A DNA stretch of 64,000 nt from Xanthomonas bonasiae (GTDB lineage: Bacteria > Pseudomonadota > Gammaproteobacteria > Xanthomonadales > Xanthomonadaceae). Shown piece after piece: positions 51,437 through 61,585 of the stretch. The stretch is taken from the NCBI RefSeq assembly GCF_017163705.1, contig NZ_JAFIWB010000025.1:29190-93189 (forward strand). Direction: 5' to 3'. The notes beneath the pieces were generated by a model. It made no database searches. It was not told where the DNA came from and was given only the letters and a program-made list of their open reading frames with translations. Position numbers and translations under genes: made by a program. Within the stretch, counting starts at the first letter, position 1, and each line of letters opens with the position of its first letter.

Positions 51437-51793
51437 TTACTTCCTGATCGCCTTGCGCGGGCCCTTGCGGGTGCGGGCGTTGGTGCGGGTGCGCTGACCA
51501 CGCAGCGGCAGGCCACGACGATGACGCAGGCCGCGGTAGCAGCCCAGGTCCATCAGACGCTTGATGGCGATGCCCACTTCGCGACGCAGGTCGCCTTCGA
51601 CGATGTACTTGCCGACTTCGAGGCGCAGGCGCTCGATTTCCGGCTCGGACAGGTCACGGATCTTGGTGGTCGAGGTCACGCCTGCGGCTTCGCAGACCTT
51701 CTTCGAACGGGTACGGCCGATGCCGAAAATGCTTTGCAACCCGACCCAGACGTGCTTCTGGGCTGGCAGGTTGACGCCTGCAATACGCGCCAT
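51437..51793 (-). CDS. rpsM: 30S ribosomal protein S13
   Basis: A 118-residue protein of the small-subunit head contacting P-site tRNA. The start at 51793 ([20 protein letters not shown]) is the family start; then [16 protein letters not shown] and [20 protein letters not shown]. It is the first gene of the alpha operon. Confidence 0.97.
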   Translation of the reverse strand: MARIAGVNLPAQKHVWVGLQSIFGIGRTRSKKVCEAAGVTSTTKIRDLSEPEIERLRLEVGKYIVEGDLRREVGIAIKRLMDLGCYRGLRHRRGLPLRGQRTRTNARTRKGPRKAIRK

Positions 51794-52132
51794 GACGCGG
51801 TTCTCCAACTGAGTGATGGCCCGACGGCGCACTGTGGCGCCATCCGGCAGGATGGATCAAAAAGTGAACTTATAAGTCTAGCAAGGTCTCGGGTTACATG
51901 GAAGCCCGTGGAACCTTTCGGTTCCGCAAGCCCGGCATGGGGAGTGTGCCCATGCTCCGGCGCCGGACGTCGTTGGCCAGGGTGAGGATCCACCTCGGCC
52001 GCCCGCGCTACTCCAGCGCAGGACCACCACGTCTCACCCACGCACGAGACCGCTGCATGGGCCGCCCTTCAAGTGGGAAGACTGCGCCCGGGAACCGGGG
52101 CGTCTTCACCGAAGGAAGTCAAATTATAGCAA
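51794..52132 (-). promoter_or_regulatory. Alpha-operon leader between secY and rpsM; rpmJ absent
   Basis: No open frame resembles L36 (rpmJ), which many gammaproteobacteria carry here. Instead the 339 bases hold hairpins: GGAACC / GGTTCC (51910-51925), GCATGGG / CCCATGC (51935-51955) and an imperfect GAAGAC...GTCTTC arm pair (52077-52107). In E. coli the mRNA leader before rpsM is the S4 autoregulation site; the same role is likely here, though I cannot draw the pseudoknot by reading. Confidence 0.55.
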
Positions 52133-53503
52133 TCAACCGCGGGCGAAACCGCCGCCGCGCGAGCCACCCTTGAGGTTGGCCTTCTTCAACAGGCTTTCGT
52201 ACTGGTGCGACATCAGGTGCGCCTGGATCTGCGCGATGAAGTCCATCACCACCACGACCGCGATCAGCAGCGAGGTGCCGCCGAAGTGGAACGAGGTGCC
52301 GAGCTGCGCGCGCATGATTTCCGGCAGCAGGCACACGATCACCAGGTACAGCGAACCGGCGGCGGTCAAGCGGGTCAGCACGCCGTCGACGTAGTCGGCG
52401 GTGGCCTTGCCCGGACGGATACCCGGGATCAGCGCGCCGGACTTCTTCAGGTTGTCCGCGGTTTCCTGCGAGTTGAACACCAGCGCGGTATAGAAGAACG
52501 CGAAACCGATGATCAGCGCGGCGAACACGATCATGTGCACCGGCTCGCCCGGGCCCAGCGCATTGGCGATGCGCTGCAGCCAGCTGCCGAAGGTGCTGTT
52601 GGACGCGGCCTGGCCCGACCACATCGACAACGTCGCCGGGAAGGCGAGGATGCTCGAGGCGAAGATCGGCGGAATCACGCCGGCCATGTTCAGCTTCAGC
52701 GGCAGGAACGAGGTCTGGTTCATGTACGCGTTGCGGCCGCCCTGGCGGCGCGCGTAGTTCACCGTGATCCGCCGCTGCCCGCGCTCGACGAACACCACGA
52801 ACAGGGTGAAGGCGAGGATGGTCAGCACGATCAGCAACAGCGAGATGAAGCTCATGTTGCCGTCGCGGTAGGCTTCCACGGTCTGGATCGACGCCGCCGG
52901 CAGGCCGGCGACGATGCCGGCGAAGATGATCAGCGACACGCCGTTGCCGATGCCGCGCTCGGTGACCTGCTCACCGACCCACATCAGGAAGATGGTGCCG
53001 GCAGTCAGCGCGATCACCGCGGTGAGCACGAAGCCCATGCCCGGCGCGTACACCACCGGTGCACCGCCCGGTGCGGTCTGGTTCTGCAGCGCCAGCGCGA
53101 TACTGCCGCCCTGCACCACCGCCAGAAGCACCGCGCCGATGCGCGAATACTGGGTGATCTTGCGTCGGCCCGATTCGCCTTCCTTCTGCATCGCCTTCAG
53201 CGACGGGAAGATGTGCGTGGCCAACTGGATCACGATCGATGCCGAGATGTACGGCATCACGTTCAGCGCGAAAATGCTGAAACGGTGCAGGGCGCCGCCC
53301 GAGAACATGTTGAACATGTCCACGATGCCGCCGCCCTGCGCCTGCATCAGCGCAAGCATGGCTTCGGGATTGACGCCCGGCACCGGCACATAGCAGCCGA
53401 TGCGGTAGACGATCAATGCGCCGAGAACGAACAACAGGCGCTGGCGAAGTTCCGTGAACTTGCCAAGCCCGCCGCCGAGGTTACCCATGCCAGCCTGCGC
53501 CAT
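52133..53503 (-). CDS. secY: Protein translocase channel subunit SecY
   Basis: A 456-residue inner-membrane protein with ten hydrophobic segments forming the Sec channel. The start at 53503 ([20 protein letters not shown]) is preferred; 18 further in-frame codons upstream overlap rplO. Family blocks: [56 protein letters not shown] and the C-terminal [10 protein letters not shown]. It starts seven bases after rplO. Confidence 0.97.
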   Translation of the reverse strand: MAQAGMGNLGGGLGKFTELRQRLLFVLGALIVYRIGCYVPVPGVNPEAMLALMQAQGGGIVDMFNMFSGGALHRFSIFALNVMPYISASIVIQLATHIFPSLKAMQKEGESGRRKITQYSRIGAVLLAVVQGGSIALALQNQTAPGGAPVVYAPGMGFVLTAVIALTAGTIFLMWVGEQVTERGIGNGVSLIIFAGIVAGLPAASIQTVEAYRDGNMSFISLLLIVLTILAFTLFVVFVERGQRRITVNYARRQGGRNAYMNQTSFLPLKLNMAGVIPPIFASSILAFPATLSMWSGQAASNSTFGSWLQRIANALGPGEPVHMIVFAALIIGFAFFYTALVFNSQETADNLKKSGALIPGIRPGKATADYVDGVLTRLTAAGSLYLVIVCLLPEIMRAQLGTSFHFGGTSLLIAVVVVMDFIAQIQAHLMSHQYESLLKKANLKGGSRGGGFARG

Positions 53504-53510
53504 CTGCGTG

Positions 53511-53954
53511 TTACTCCTGCACGCTGCCGCCGGCAGCTTCGATTGCCGCCTTGGCACCGGCGGTCGCGGCGATGCCCTTGAGCACGAACTTCTTGCTCAG
53601 CTCGCCCTTGAGGACGACCTTGGCCTTCTTCGCAGTGCTCGGGACCAGCTTCGCAGCGCGCAGCGCGGCGAAATCGATCTCGCCTTCCGGCAGGTTGTCG
53701 AGCTGGTAGGACAGCACTTCGGCGGTGTCCTTGGCCATCTTGGAACGGAAGCCGATCTTCGGCAGACGGCGCTGCATGGGGGTCTGGCCGCCTTCGAAGC
53801 CGGCCTTGATCTTGCCGCCGCCCTTACGCGCGAACGAACCCTTGTGGCCGCGGCCGCAGGTCTTGCCCAGGCCCGAACCGATACCGCGACCGACGCGGGT
53901 GCGCTCGGTGCGCGCGCCTTCGGCGGGCTTCAGATCATTCAGATGCAAAGTCAT
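53511..53954 (-). CDS. rplO: 50S ribosomal protein L15
   Basis: A 147-residue protein. [39 protein letters not shown] and [18 protein letters not shown] are the Gly/Arg-rich N-terminal blocks of L15. It starts six bases after rpmD. Confidence 0.97.
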   Translation of the reverse strand: MTLHLNDLKPAEGARTERTRVGRGIGSGLGKTCGRGHKGSFARKGGGKIKAGFEGGQTPMQRRLPKIGFRSKMAKDTAEVLSYQLDNLPEGEIDFAALRAAKLVPSTAKKAKVVLKGELSKKFVLKGIAATAGAKAAIEAAGGSVQE

Positions 53955-53960
53955 GGTCGC

Positions 53961-54152
53961 TTACTCCTCAACCTGGACGAGGTACTGAACCTTGTTGATC
54001 AGGCCGCGTACCTGCGGGCTGTCCTTCAGTTCACGCACATCGTTGAGCTTGTTCAGGCCCAGCGCACGCACCGACAGGCGGTGACGCGACTGGGTACCAC
54101 GAAGGCCGCGCACCAGGCGCACCTTCACCGTCTTGTTGGACTCATTAGCCAT
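53961..54152 (-). CDS. rpmD: 50S ribosomal protein L30
   Basis: A 63-residue protein. [20 protein letters not shown] and [20 protein letters not shown] identify L30. The ATG at 54152 overlaps the rpsE stop by eight bases (ATGGCTAA), implying coupled translation. Confidence 0.96.
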   Translation of the reverse strand: MANESNKTVKVRLVRGLRGTQSRHRLSVRALGLNKLNDVRELKDSPQVRGLINKVQYLVQVEE

Positions 54153-54690
54153 GGTTGAGTTCCTCCACCTTCTTGCCGCGCTTGGCCGCAATGCGCGACG
54201 GCGACTGCATGTCTTCCAGGCCGCGCAGCGTGGCGCGCACCAGGTTGATCGGGTTGCGCGAACCGACGGCCTTGGCTAGCACGTTCTTGACGCCGACCGC
54301 TTCCAGCACGGCACGCATCGCGCCGCCGGCGATGACGCCGGTACCTTCCGAGGCGGGCATCATGAACACGCGCGCCGCACCGTGGCCGGACTTCACCGGG
54401 TGCCACAGGGTGCCGTTATTCAGATCGATGTTGAGCATGCCCTTGCGCGCATATTCCATCGACTTCTGGATCGCGACCGGCACTTCGCGCGCCTTGCCGT
54501 AACCGAAACCGATCTTGCCGTTGCCGTCGCCGACCACGGTCAGCGCGGTGAAGGTGAACTGGCGACCGCCCTTGACCGTCTTGCTGACGCGGTTGACCGC
54601 GACCAGCTTTTCGATCATGCCGTCGTCGACTTTCTCTTCGCGGTTGCGGTCGCGATCACGACCCCGCGGTGCACGCTGTTCTTCAGCCAT
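54145..54690 (-). CDS. rpsE: 30S ribosomal protein S5
   Basis: A 181-residue protein important for decoding fidelity. The start at 54690 ([20 protein letters not shown]) follows AAGGAATACACA. Conserved: [40 protein letters not shown] and [21 protein letters not shown] 157-base spacer separates it from rplR. Confidence 0.97.
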   Translation of the reverse strand: MAEEQRAPRGRDRDRNREEKVDDGMIEKLVAVNRVSKTVKGGRQFTFTALTVVGDGNGKIGFGYGKAREVPVAIQKSMEYARKGMLNIDLNNGTLWHPVKSGHGAARVFMMPASEGTGVIAGGAMRAVLEAVGVKNVLAKAVGSRNPINLVRATLRGLEDMQSPSRIAAKRGKKVEELNHG

Positions 54691-54847
54691 TGTGTATTCC
54701 TTGGTAGTTGAAAGATTTACGGCTTGCATGCCGCTTGTAGTTGTTGACTGGAACCGTGTTCCCCGGACGCGCGCACAAGGCGCGCCAAGGTCCGATGCAG
54801 CCCGCATCGGCAGGTCGGGCGCGGCGCGGACGCCGCCCCCGCAAGGA

Positions 54848-55207
54848 TCAGAACTGCAGGCCGCCTTCGCGCGCGGCGTCGGCCAGCGCCTTGATGCGAC
54901 CGTGGTAGCGGTAGCCCGAGCGGTCGAAAGCGACCTTCTCGATGCCCGCGGCCTTGGCGCGCTCGGCGATCAGCTTGCCGACCTTGACGGCCGCTTCGCT
55001 GTTCTTGCCGCTCTTCAGGCCGTCCTTGACGTCGGCCTGCAGGGTGTTCGCCGCAGCGATCACCTTGGAGCCGTCGGCAGTGAAGACCTGCGCGTACAGG
55101 TGCTGGCCGGTGCGCAGCACCGACAGGCGCGCGACGCCGAGTTCGCGGATGTGCGCACGGGTCGACTTGGCGCGACGCAGGCGGGCGATGTTCTTGTTGA
55201 TGGTCAT
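54848..55207 (-). CDS. rplR: 50S ribosomal protein L18
   Basis: A 119-residue 5S rRNA-binding protein. The start is [20 protein letters not shown], then [20 protein letters not shown] and the C-terminal [21 protein letters not shown] 90-base spacer to rplF contains the dyad CCGGCCATGGATGGCCGG. Confidence 0.97.
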   Translation of the reverse strand: MTINKNIARLRRAKSTRAHIRELGVARLSVLRTGQHLYAQVFTADGSKVIAAANTLQADVKDGLKSGKNSEAAVKVGKLIAERAKAAGIEKVAFDRSGYRYHGRIKALADAAREGGLQF

Positions 55208-55255
55208 GTCTGTGTCCTACGGAAGCTGAAGGAATCCGGGCGTTTCGTCCAAGAG

Positions 55256-55277
55256 GTCCGGCCATGGATGGCCGGGC
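55256..55277. repeat. Palindromic CCATGGATGG element in the rplF-rplR spacer
   Basis: CCGGCCATGGATGGCCGG (55258-55275) is a dyad with eight-base arms. The same element in opposite orientation, with one change, lies in the rpoA-rplQ spacer (49271-49292); GTCCGG and GGGC flanks are shared. A shorter relative is at 25150-25166. Confidence 0.6.
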
Positions 55278-55297
55278 TCCCAGCAAAGCGGCCTGGA

Positions 55298-55825
55298 TTA
55301 CGCCTTCTTGGCTTCCTTGCGAATGATGGCTTCACCGGCGTACTTCACACCCTTGCCCTTATAGGGCTCCGGCGGACGGAAACCGCGGATCTTGGCGGCG
55401 ACTTCGCCGACGCGCTGCTTGTCGGCGCCCTGCACCACGATCTCGGTCTGAGTCGGGGCGGTCAGGGTGATGCCTTCCGGCGCCTTGAACACGACCGGGT
55501 GCGAGAAACCGAGCGCCAGGCTCAGGTCCTTGCCCTGCATCGTGGCGCGGTAGCCGACGCCGACCAGCTCGAGCTTGCGCTCGAAGCCTTCGGACACGCC
55601 GTGCACCATGTTCGCCAGGATCGCGCGGACGGTACCGGTGATGGCGATCTGCGACGGGTCGTTCGCCGACAGCGTGGCGACACCGTTTTCCTGCTTGATT
55701 TCGACGCCAGCCGGCTTCGGCAGCGACAGGGTGCCCTTCGGGCCCTTGACGCTCACCAGCTCGGACTGGACATTCAGTTCGACGCCCTTCGGGAGGGAAA
55801 TCGGCTTCTTGGCTACGCGGGACAT
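55298..55825 (-). CDS. rplF: 50S ribosomal protein L6
   Basis: A 175-residue protein of two similar domains near the factor-binding site. [20 protein letters not shown] opens it; the C-terminal blocks are [20 protein letters not shown] and IIRKEAKKA. It starts 16 bases after rpsH. Confidence 0.97.
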   Translation of the reverse strand: MSRVAKKPISLPKGVELNVQSELVSVKGPKGTLSLPKPAGVEIKQENGVATLSANDPSQIAITGTVRAILANMVHGVSEGFERKLELVGVGYRATMQGKDLSLALGFSHPVVFKAPEGITLTAPTQTEIVVQGADKQRVGEVAAKIRGFRPPEPYKGKGVKYAGEAIIRKEAKKA

Positions 55826-55841
55826 TTACTTACTCCTTCCC

Positions 55842-56240
55842 TTAGGCCACGAAGCACAGGACTTCGCCACCGACGCCGGCCTGACGGGCCTGCGCATCGG
55901 TCATGATGCCCTTGGACGTGGAAATGATGGCAACGCCCAGGCCGCCGAGAACCTTCGGCAGTTCGGCCTTACCGCGATACTGACGCAGACCCGAACGGGA
56001 CACGCGCTTGAGCGTATCGATGACCGGACGGCCCTCGAAGTACTTCAGCACGATTTCCAGCTCGGACTTGTTGTTCTCGATCGGGTTGACGCGCAGGTCG
56101 CCGATATAGCCTTCGGCCTTCAGCACTTCTGCGATCGCTACCTTGATCTTGGAGGACGGCATTTTCACCGTCGGCTTGCCAACCGCGGCCGCATTCTTGA
56201 TGCGGACCAGCAGGTCGGCGATGGGATCAGTCATGCTCAT
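55842..56240 (-). CDS. rpsH: 30S ribosomal protein S8
   Basis: A 132-residue protein binding 16S rRNA helix 21. The start [20 protein letters not shown] gives the usual Xanthomonas length; [20 protein letters not shown] and [20 protein letters not shown] follow. AGGTAGAC precedes the first ATG. A terminator and a TATAAT box lie in the 259-base gap upstream, so it may begin its own transcript. Confidence 0.97.
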   Translation of the reverse strand: MSMTDPIADLLVRIKNAAAVGKPTVKMPSSKIKVAIAEVLKAEGYIGDLRVNPIENNKSELEIVLKYFEGRPVIDTLKRVSRSGLRQYRGKAELPKVLGGLGVAIISTSKGIMTDAQARQAGVGGEVLCFVA

Positions 56241-56392
56241 GGTGTCTACCTTTGAGTGCACCGATATCCGCTTTCGCGAAAATCTTGTGATGTGAAGCTG
56301 TGGAATGAAGCAGTGATATGCAGCGTGAAACGTCCTGGAGAAGGCCAGGGCCTACCGCAACCCGCCCTGCCAGGCGCAGGCAAGGAGCGGGA

Positions 56393-56398
56393 TTATAC
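56393..56398 (-). promoter_or_regulatory. Candidate -10 element before rpsH
   Basis: TATAAT on the minus strand follows the hairpin terminator by only a few bases and lies about 155 bases before rpsH. No TTGACA-like -35 is present at 16-18 bases (the hairpin occupies that space), so the call is tentative. Confidence 0.4.
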
Positions 56399-56403
56399 GA
56401 CAA

Positions 56404-56426
56404 AAAGTCCGACTTGCGTCGGACTC
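56404..56426 (-). terminator. Intrinsic terminator between rpsN and rpsH
   Basis: On the minus strand AGTCCGAC / GTCGGACT with a GCAA tetraloop (positions 56426 down to 56407) is followed by TTTTG. It looks like a classical terminator inside the spc cluster. A second GC hairpin, GGCTCCG-CGAA-CGGAGCC style (about 56468-56485), lies just after rpsN. Confidence 0.75.
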
Positions 56427-56499
56427 GTTGACGGAACAGCAAGCGGGCGGGCGACCGCCCTGCCCCGGGCTCCGCGAACGGAGCCGGGACCGCCGGTTG

Positions 56500-56805
56500 T
56501 TACCAGCTGGCCTTGCGCAGGCCCGGCACGTCGCCGTTCATCGTCGCCTTGCGCAGCATGTTGCGGCCGAGGCCGAACTTGCGGTACACGGCGCGCGGAC
56601 GACCGGACAGCTCGCAACGGGTGCGCTGGCGGCTCGGCGACGAATCGCGCGGCAGCTTCTGCAGCTTGACCACCGCGTCGGCCTTCTCGTCGTAGGACGA
56701 GCTGTCGGCGGCGATGATCTTCTTCAGCGCGTCGCGCTTGTCGGCGAACTTCTTCGCCAGCTTCTTCCGCTTGATGTCGCGGTTGACCATGGAGGTCTTT
56801 GCCAT
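56500..56805 (-). CDS. rpsN: 30S ribosomal protein S14 (long, zinc-free type)
   Basis: A 101-residue protein. [20 protein letters not shown] opens it, and the C-terminal [20 protein letters not shown] and [11 protein letters not shown] are diagnostic. It is the long form without the CxxC zinc pairs. The start at 56805 is the family start; the upstream open frame is not conserved. Confidence 0.97.
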   Translation of the reverse strand: MAKTSMVNRDIKRKKLAKKFADKRDALKKIIAADSSSYDEKADAVVKLQKLPRDSSPSRQRTRCELSGRPRAVYRKFGLGRNMLRKATMNGDVPGLRKASW

Positions 56806-56916
56806 CTGTAAATCCTCGGGATTCGAGATTGGGGATTGGAGATTTGCGGAACCCGGGATGTGGCGGGCGCAGCGCCCTTCCCATCCCGGATCCGAATCAC
56901 GAATCCCGGCTGTCAA

Positions 56917-57459
56917 TCAGTTACGGAACGGGAACTTGAACGCTTCGAGCAGCGCCTTCGCTTCGGCGTCGGTCTTGGCGGTGGTGGTGATGGCGATATC
57001 CATGCCGCGGATCGCATCGACGGCGTCGAAGTCGATTTCCGGGAAGATGATCTGTTCCTTCACGCCCATGTTGAAGTTGCCGCGACCGTCGAACGAACGA
57101 CCCGAAACACCGCGGAAGTCGCGCACGCGCGGCAGCGAGATGTTGATCAGGCGATCCAGGAACTCGTACATCTTGGCGCGACGCAGCGTGGTCTTGCAGC
57201 CGATCGGCCAGCCATCGCGGATCTTGAACGACGCCACCGAGATACGCGACTTGGTGACGACCGGCTTCTGGCCGGAGACCTTGGCCATGTCGGCCACGGC
57301 GTTTTCCAGGATCTTCTTGTTCGTCGCCGCCTCGCCCACGCCCATGTTCAGGGTGACCTTGACCAGCTTCGGCACTTGCATCGGATTGGTGTAACCGAAC
57401 TTCTTCATCAGAGCCGGTACCACTTCTTCCTTGTAGATCTTTTCGAGACGGGAATTCAT
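56917..57459 (-). CDS. rplE: 50S ribosomal protein L5
   Basis: A 180-residue 5S rRNA-binding protein. [60 protein letters not shown] and [20 protein letters not shown] are family blocks. In E. coli the S8 repressor site of the spc operon is at this gene's start. It starts 11 bases after rplX. Confidence 0.97.
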   Translation of the reverse strand: MNSRLEKIYKEEVVPALMKKFGYTNPMQVPKLVKVTLNMGVGEAATNKKILENAVADMAKVSGQKPVVTKSRISVASFKIRDGWPIGCKTTLRRAKMYEFLDRLINISLPRVRDFRGVSGRSFDGRGNFNMGVKEQIIFPEIDFDAVDAIRGMDIAITTTAKTDAEAKALLEAFKFPFRN

Positions 57460-57470
57460 TGTGTCATTCC

Positions 57471-57788
57471 TCAGGCGTCGAGCGCCTCACCGCTGGAGCG
57501 GAACACACGCAGTTTGCGTCCATCCTCCAGCACCTTGAAGCCAACGCGCTCGCCCTTGCCCGTTGCCGGGTTGACGATCGCCACGTTGGAGATATGGATC
57601 GACGCTTCACGCTCGACCACGCCGCCGGCAACGCCTGCCTGCGGGTTCGGCTTGGTGTGGCGCTTGACGATGTTCGCGTTGGAGACGATCACCCGATCGC
57701 CGTCGACGCGGACGATTTCGCCCTGCTTGCCCTTGTCCTTGCCGGTAGTGACGACAACCTGGTCGCCCTTCTTGATACGGTTAGCCAT
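57471..57788 (-). CDS. rplX: 50S ribosomal protein L24
   Basis: A 105-residue assembly-initiator protein. The KOW motif [20 protein letters not shown] lies at the start, then [20 protein letters not shown] and [19 protein letters not shown]. It starts 15 bases after rplN. Confidence 0.97.
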   Translation of the reverse strand: MANRIKKGDQVVVTTGKDKGKQGEIVRVDGDRVIVSNANIVKRHTKPNPQAGVAGGVVEREASIHISNVAIVNPATGKGERVGFKVLEDGRKLRVFRSSGEALDA

Positions 57789-57803
57789 GTGTATGTCCTC
57801 CGC

Positions 57804-58172
57804 TCACAGCACTTCAGGAGCGAGCGAGACGATCTTCATGAACTTCTCGGAACGCAGCTCGCGGGTAACAGGCCCGAAGATGCGCGTGCCGATCGGCTCC
57901 TGCTTGTTGTTGAGCAACACCGCAGCGTTGCCGTCGAAGCGGATCAGCGAACCGTCGGGACGACGCACACCCTTGCGGGTACGCACCACGACGGCGTCGT
58001 AGACTTCGCCCTTCTTGACCTTGCCGCGCGGGATCGCGTCCTTGACGGTGACCTTGATGATGTCGCCAATGTGCGCGTAGCGGCGCTTGGAGCCGCCGAG
58101 CACCTTGATGCACATCACTTCCTTGGCACCGGAGTTGTCGGCGACGTCGAGGTAGCTCTGCATCTGGATCAT
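57804..58172 (-). CDS. rplN: 50S ribosomal protein L14
   Basis: A 122-residue protein at the subunit interface. [40 protein letters not shown] and [20 protein letters not shown] are characteristic. It starts 14 bases after rpsQ and begins the spc gene order. Confidence 0.97.
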
Positions 58173-58186
58173 GATTCAGATCTCCC

Positions 58187-58456
58187 TTATTCGGCCGAAC
58201 GGGTGACGATTTCCACCACCCGCCAGTTCTTGGTCTTGGACATCGGCGCAATCTCGGTCACGCGCACGACATCGCCTTCGTTGCAGGCGTTGTCGGCGTC
58301 GTGTGCGTGGAGCTTGGTCGAGCGCTTGATGTACTTGCCGTACAACGCATGCTTGACCTGACGCTCCACCAGCACGGTGACGGTCTTGTCCATCTTGTTG
58401 CTGACGACGCGGCCTTCGACCGTGCGCAGCGTCTTGCTTTCGTTAGTGTCGCTCAT
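58187..58456 (-). CDS. rpsQ: 30S ribosomal protein S17
   Basis: An 89-residue primary 16S-binding protein. [40 protein letters not shown] and [20 protein letters not shown] are family blocks. I use the ATG at 58456; one three codons upstream is also possible. Confidence 0.96.
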   Translation of the reverse strand: MSDTNESKTLRTVEGRVVSNKMDKTVTVLVERQVKHALYGKYIKRSTKLHAHDADNACNEGDVVRVTEIAPMSKTKNWRVVEIVTRSAE

Positions 58457-58467
58457 GGCGGCCATCC

Positions 58468-58653
58468 TTACTTCGTGCTGCCGATCAGGTACTTCACGCG
58501 AGCAATCTCGCGGCGCACCCGGCGGGTTTCGTGGGTCTTCGGCAGCTGCCCGGTGACCTGCTGCATGCGCAGGGCGAACTGCTCCTTGCGCAGATCGGTC
58601 AGGTGGGCCTTCAGATCGTCAGCCGACTTCTCGCGGAGTTGTTTGATGTCCAT
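58468..58653 (-). CDS. rpmC: 50S ribosomal protein L29
   Basis: A 61-residue helical hairpin protein at the tunnel exit. [20 protein letters not shown] and [20 protein letters not shown] identify it. Its ATG overlaps the rplP stop (TGATG). Confidence 0.97.
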   Translation of the reverse strand: MDIKQLREKSADDLKAHLTDLRKEQFALRMQQVTGQLPKTHETRRVRREIARVKYLIGSTK

Positions 58654-59066
58654 CAGCGTACCGTCCGGGTGACGAAGGTGGTGGTCACCGAAAGCTTGGC
58701 AGCGGCCAGGCGGAACGCCTCGCGCGCGACATCTTCGCCGACGCCTTCGATTTCATAGATCATGCGACCGGGCTGGATCTGGGCGACCCAGTACTCGACG
58801 TTACCCTTACCGGAGCCCATTCGCACTTCGATCGGCTTCTTGGTGATCGGCTTGTCCGGGAACACGCGGATCCACATCTTGCCGCCGCGCTTGACGTAGC
58901 GGCTGATCGAGCGGCGCGCCGCTTCGATCTGGCGCGCGGTCAGCTGACCGTGCGCAGTGGCCTTCAGCCCGTACTCGCCGAAGCTGACGGCGTTGCCGCT
59001 CCATGCCAGGCCGTCGTTACGGCCCTTGTGCATCTTGCGGTATTTGGTTCGCTTGGGTTGCAACAT
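58653..59066 (-). CDS. rplP: 50S ribosomal protein L16
   Basis: A 137-residue protein near the A-site t[43 protein letters not shown] and [20 protein letters not shown] are diagnostic, including the Arg patch for hydroxylation. It starts five bases after rpsC. Confidence 0.97.
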   Translation of the reverse strand: MLQPKRTKYRKMHKGRNDGLAWSGNAVSFGEYGLKATAHGQLTARQIEAARRSISRYVKRGGKMWIRVFPDKPITKKPIEVRMGSGKGNVEYWVAQIQPGRMIYEIEGVGEDVAREAFRLAAAKLSVTTTFVTRTVR

Positions 59067-59071
59067 TGCCG

Positions 59072-59806
59072 TTACCTCGCTTCACGAGCCGGACGCGACG
59101 GACGGTCACCACGGTCGCCGCGATCGTTACGATCGTTGCGCGGGGAATCGTCCTGCTTTTCCTGGCCAACCTGGGAGAAATCGAAGATCTCGCCCTTGTA
59201 GATCCACACCTTGATGCCGATGATGCCGTAGGTCGTCTTGGCTTCGGCGAAGCCATAGTCGATGTCGGCACGCAGCGTATGCAGCGGCACGCGGCCCTCG
59301 CGGTACCACTCGGAACGGGCGATTTCCGCACCGTTCAAGCGGCCGGCGACGTTGACCTTGATGCCCAGGGCACCCAGGCGCATCGCGTTGCCGACCGAGC
59401 GCTTCATCGCGCGGCGGAACATGATGCGACGCTCCAGCTGCTGCGCGATCGACTCGGCGACCAGCTGCGCATCCAGCTCCGGCTTGCGCACTTCGGTGAC
59501 GTTGATGTGGGCGGGGACGCCCATCATCTCGCTCACTTCCTTGCGCAGCTTCTCGATGTCCTCACCGCGCTTGCCGATCACCACGCCCGGACGGGCGGTG
59601 TGGATCGTCACGCGCGCGGTCTTGGCCGGACGCTCGATCAGGATCTTGCTGATGCCCGCCTGCGCCAACTTCTTGCGCAGCATTTCGCGAACCTTGAGGT
59701 CGGCTGCCAGGTAACCGGCGAACTCGCCCTTGTTGGCGTACCACTTGGAATTCCAGTCCTTGGAGACACCCAGGCGGATTCCAATCGGATGAACTTTATG
59801 ACCCAT
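59072..59806 (-). CDS. rpsC: 30S ribosomal protein S3
   Basis: A 244-residue protein at the mRNA entry. [20 protein letters not shown] opens it; the KH domain holds [20 protein letters not shown]; the C-terminal domain holds [20 protein letters not shown]. The tail is extended and rich in Arg/Asp/Asn repeats (about the last 25 residues), as in other Xanthomonadaceae. Confidence 0.97.
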   Translation of the reverse strand: MGHKVHPIGIRLGVSKDWNSKWYANKGEFAGYLAADLKVREMLRKKLAQAGISKILIERPAKTARVTIHTARPGVVIGKRGEDIEKLRKEVSEMMGVPAHINVTEVRKPELDAQLVAESIAQQLERRIMFRRAMKRSVGNAMRLGALGIKVNVAGRLNGAEIARSEWYREGRVPLHTLRADIDYGFAEAKTTYGIIGIKVWIYKGEIFDFSQVGQEKQDDSPRNDRNDRGDRGDRPSRPAREAR

Positions 59807-59823
59807 CGTCTTTTCCTTTCCGC

Positions 59824-60159
59824 TTACTTGGCGGCGCCCACAACCACAGTGATGTGGCTGGTGCGCTTGAGGATGCGGGTACCGCGGCCTTTCGCCCGCG
59901 CCATGAAACGCTTCAGGGTCGGACCTTCATCAACCATGATGGTCTTGACCTTCAGCTCGTCGACATCCGCGCCCTGGTTGTTCTCGGCATTGGCGATCGC
60001 CGACTCCACCACCTTCTTGATCAGGTGGGCAGCCTTCTTATCCGAGAACTTCAGCAGGTTGACCGCCCGCTCGGCGGAAAGACCGCGCACCTGGTCGGCG
60101 ACCAGGCGGGCCTTCTGCGGGGAGATGCGCGCAGTGCGCAGGATTGCTTTCGCTTCCAT
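59824..60159 (-). CDS. rplV: 50S ribosomal protein L22
   Basis: A 111-residue protein lining the exit tunnel. [20 protein letters not shown] starts it; [20 protein letters not shown] and [20 protein letters not shown] follow. AGGAG lies eight bases before this ATG and only two before the ATG at 60165, which decides the start. Confidence 0.97.
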   Translation of the reverse strand: MEAKAILRTARISPQKARLVADQVRGLSAERAVNLLKFSDKKAAHLIKKVVESAIANAENNQGADVDELKVKTIMVDEGPTLKRFMARAKGRGTRILKRTSHITVVVGAAK

Positions 60160-60171
60160 CGTCATCTCTCC

Positions 60172-60441
60172 TTACCGGCTCGACTTCTTGTCGCCACCGT
60201 GACCCTTGAAGGTCCGGGTGACGGCAAATTCGCCGAGCTTGTGGCCGACCATGTTCTCGTTGACCAGCACCGGAACGTGGTTCTTGCCGTTATGCACGGC
60301 GATGGTGAAACCCACCATCTCCGGCAGGATCATCGAGCGACGCGACCAGGTCTTGATCGGACGCTTGCTGCCGGCCGCGGCCTCCACCTTCTTGACGAGG
60401 TGGTGATCGACGAACGGGCCTTTCTTGAGTGAACGTGCCAT
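60172..60441 (-). CDS. rpsS: 30S ribosomal protein S19
   Basis: An 89-residue protein of the small-subunit head. [40 protein letters not shown] and [20 protein letters not shown] are diagnostic. It starts six bases after rplB. Confidence 0.97.
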   Translation of the reverse strand: MARSLKKGPFVDHHLVKKVEAAAGSKRPIKTWSRRSMILPEMVGFTIAVHNGKNHVPVLVNENMVGHKLGEFAVTRTFKGHGGDKKSSR

Positions 60442-60447
60442 GGTCGA

Positions 60448-61275
60448 TTAGCCCCTACGATCGCGGACGATGAATTGTTCGGTGCGCTTGTTATGGCGCG
60501 TCTTGTAACCCTTGGTCGGCACGCCCCACGGGGTGACCGGATGCGGATTACCCTGACCGGCCTTCGCCTCACCACCACCGTGCGGGTGATCGACGGGGTT
60601 CATGGCCGCACCGCGAACGGTCGGACGCACGCCGCGCCAGCGCTTGGCGCCCGCCTTGCCCAGCTTCTCGAGGTTGTGCTCGTCGTTGCCGACTTCGCCG
60701 ATGGTGGCGCGGCACTCGACCGGCACCTTGCGCATTTCGCCGGAGCGAAGACGCAGGGTGGCGTAGATGCCTTCACGCGCGACCAGCTGCACCGCGGCGC
60801 CGGCAGCGCGCGCGATCTGCGCACCCTTGCCCGGCTTCAGCTCGATGCCGTGCACCGTCGTACCGACCGGTATGTTGCGCAGCGGCAGGGTGTTGCCGGT
60901 CTTGATCGGCGCATCCGAACCCGCGATCACCTGGTCGCCGGCCTTCAGGCCTTTCGGCGCGATGATGTAGCGGCGCTCGCCGTCGGCGTAGCACAGCAGG
61001 GCGATATGGGCGGTGCGGTTCGGATCGTATTCGATCCGCTCCACGCGCGCCGGAATGCCTTCCTTGTTGCGCTTGAAGTCGATCAGGCGGTAATGCTGCT
61101 TGTGGCCACCGCCGACGTGACGGGTGGTGATGCGGCCATGGTGGTTACGACCACCGGACTTGCTCTGCGGCTCCAGCAGCGCGGCATGCGGCGCGCCCTT
61201 GTGCAGATCGGGCGTGACCACGCGCACGGCCGAACGACGGCCGGGAGAAGTGGGTTTGAATTTCATCAATGGCAT
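60448..61275 (-). CDS. rplB: 50S ribosomal protein L2
   Basis: A 275-residue core protein of the large subunit. [20 protein letters not shown] opens it; [40 protein letters not shown] and the peptidyl-transferase-near [20 protein letters not shown] are intact. Length is that of Xanthomonas L2. Confidence 0.97.
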   Translation of the reverse strand: MPLMKFKPTSPGRRSAVRVVTPDLHKGAPHAALLEPQSKSGGRNHHGRITTRHVGGGHKQHYRLIDFKRNKEGIPARVERIEYDPNRTAHIALLCYADGERRYIIAPKGLKAGDQVIAGSDAPIKTGNTLPLRNIPVGTTVHGIELKPGKGAQIARAAGAAVQLVAREGIYATLRLRSGEMRKVPVECRATIGEVGNDEHNLEKLGKAGAKRWRGVRPTVRGAAMNPVDHPHGGGEAKAGQGNPHPVTPWGVPTKGYKTRHNKRTEQFIVRDRRG

Positions 61276-61285
61276 GGGATGGACC

Positions 61286-61585
61286 TCAGGCCTTGGCCGT
61301 TACGTCGATGGACTGGCCTTCGGCCAGACGCACGTACGCCTTGCGCCAATCGCCGCGACGACCGCTGCGCGAACGGAAGGACTTGTTCTTGCCCTTGACG
61401 TTCAACACGTTGACCGACTCGACCTTGACGTCGAACAGCTGCTCGACCGCGGCCTTGACATCGGCCTTGGTGGCTTCGCTCGAGATCTCGAAGACGTACT
61501 GATTGGAGAGTTCCTGCAGGCGCGCGGTCTTTTCGGAGACACGCGGGGCACGCAGCACGCTGAAGATTTTTTCGTTGCTGCTCAT
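61286..61585 (-). CDS. rplW: 50S ribosomal protein L23
   Basis: A 99-residue protein at the tunnel exit, docking site of trigger factor and [23 protein letters not shown] and [20 protein letters not shown] are characteristic. The ATG at 61585 overlaps the rplD stop by four bases; the ORF allows an ATG three codons earlier. Confidence 0.96.
   Translation of the reverse strand: MSSNEKIFSVLRAPRVSEKTARLQELSNQYVFEISSEATKADVKAAVEQLFDVKVESVNVLNVKGKNKSFRSRSGRRGDWRKAYVRLAEGQSIDVTAKA

Noticed and set aside
51794..52132. Possible rpmJ (L36) gene between secY and rpsM
   Set aside because: No frame shows the KVRASVKK start or the Cys/His zinc residues.
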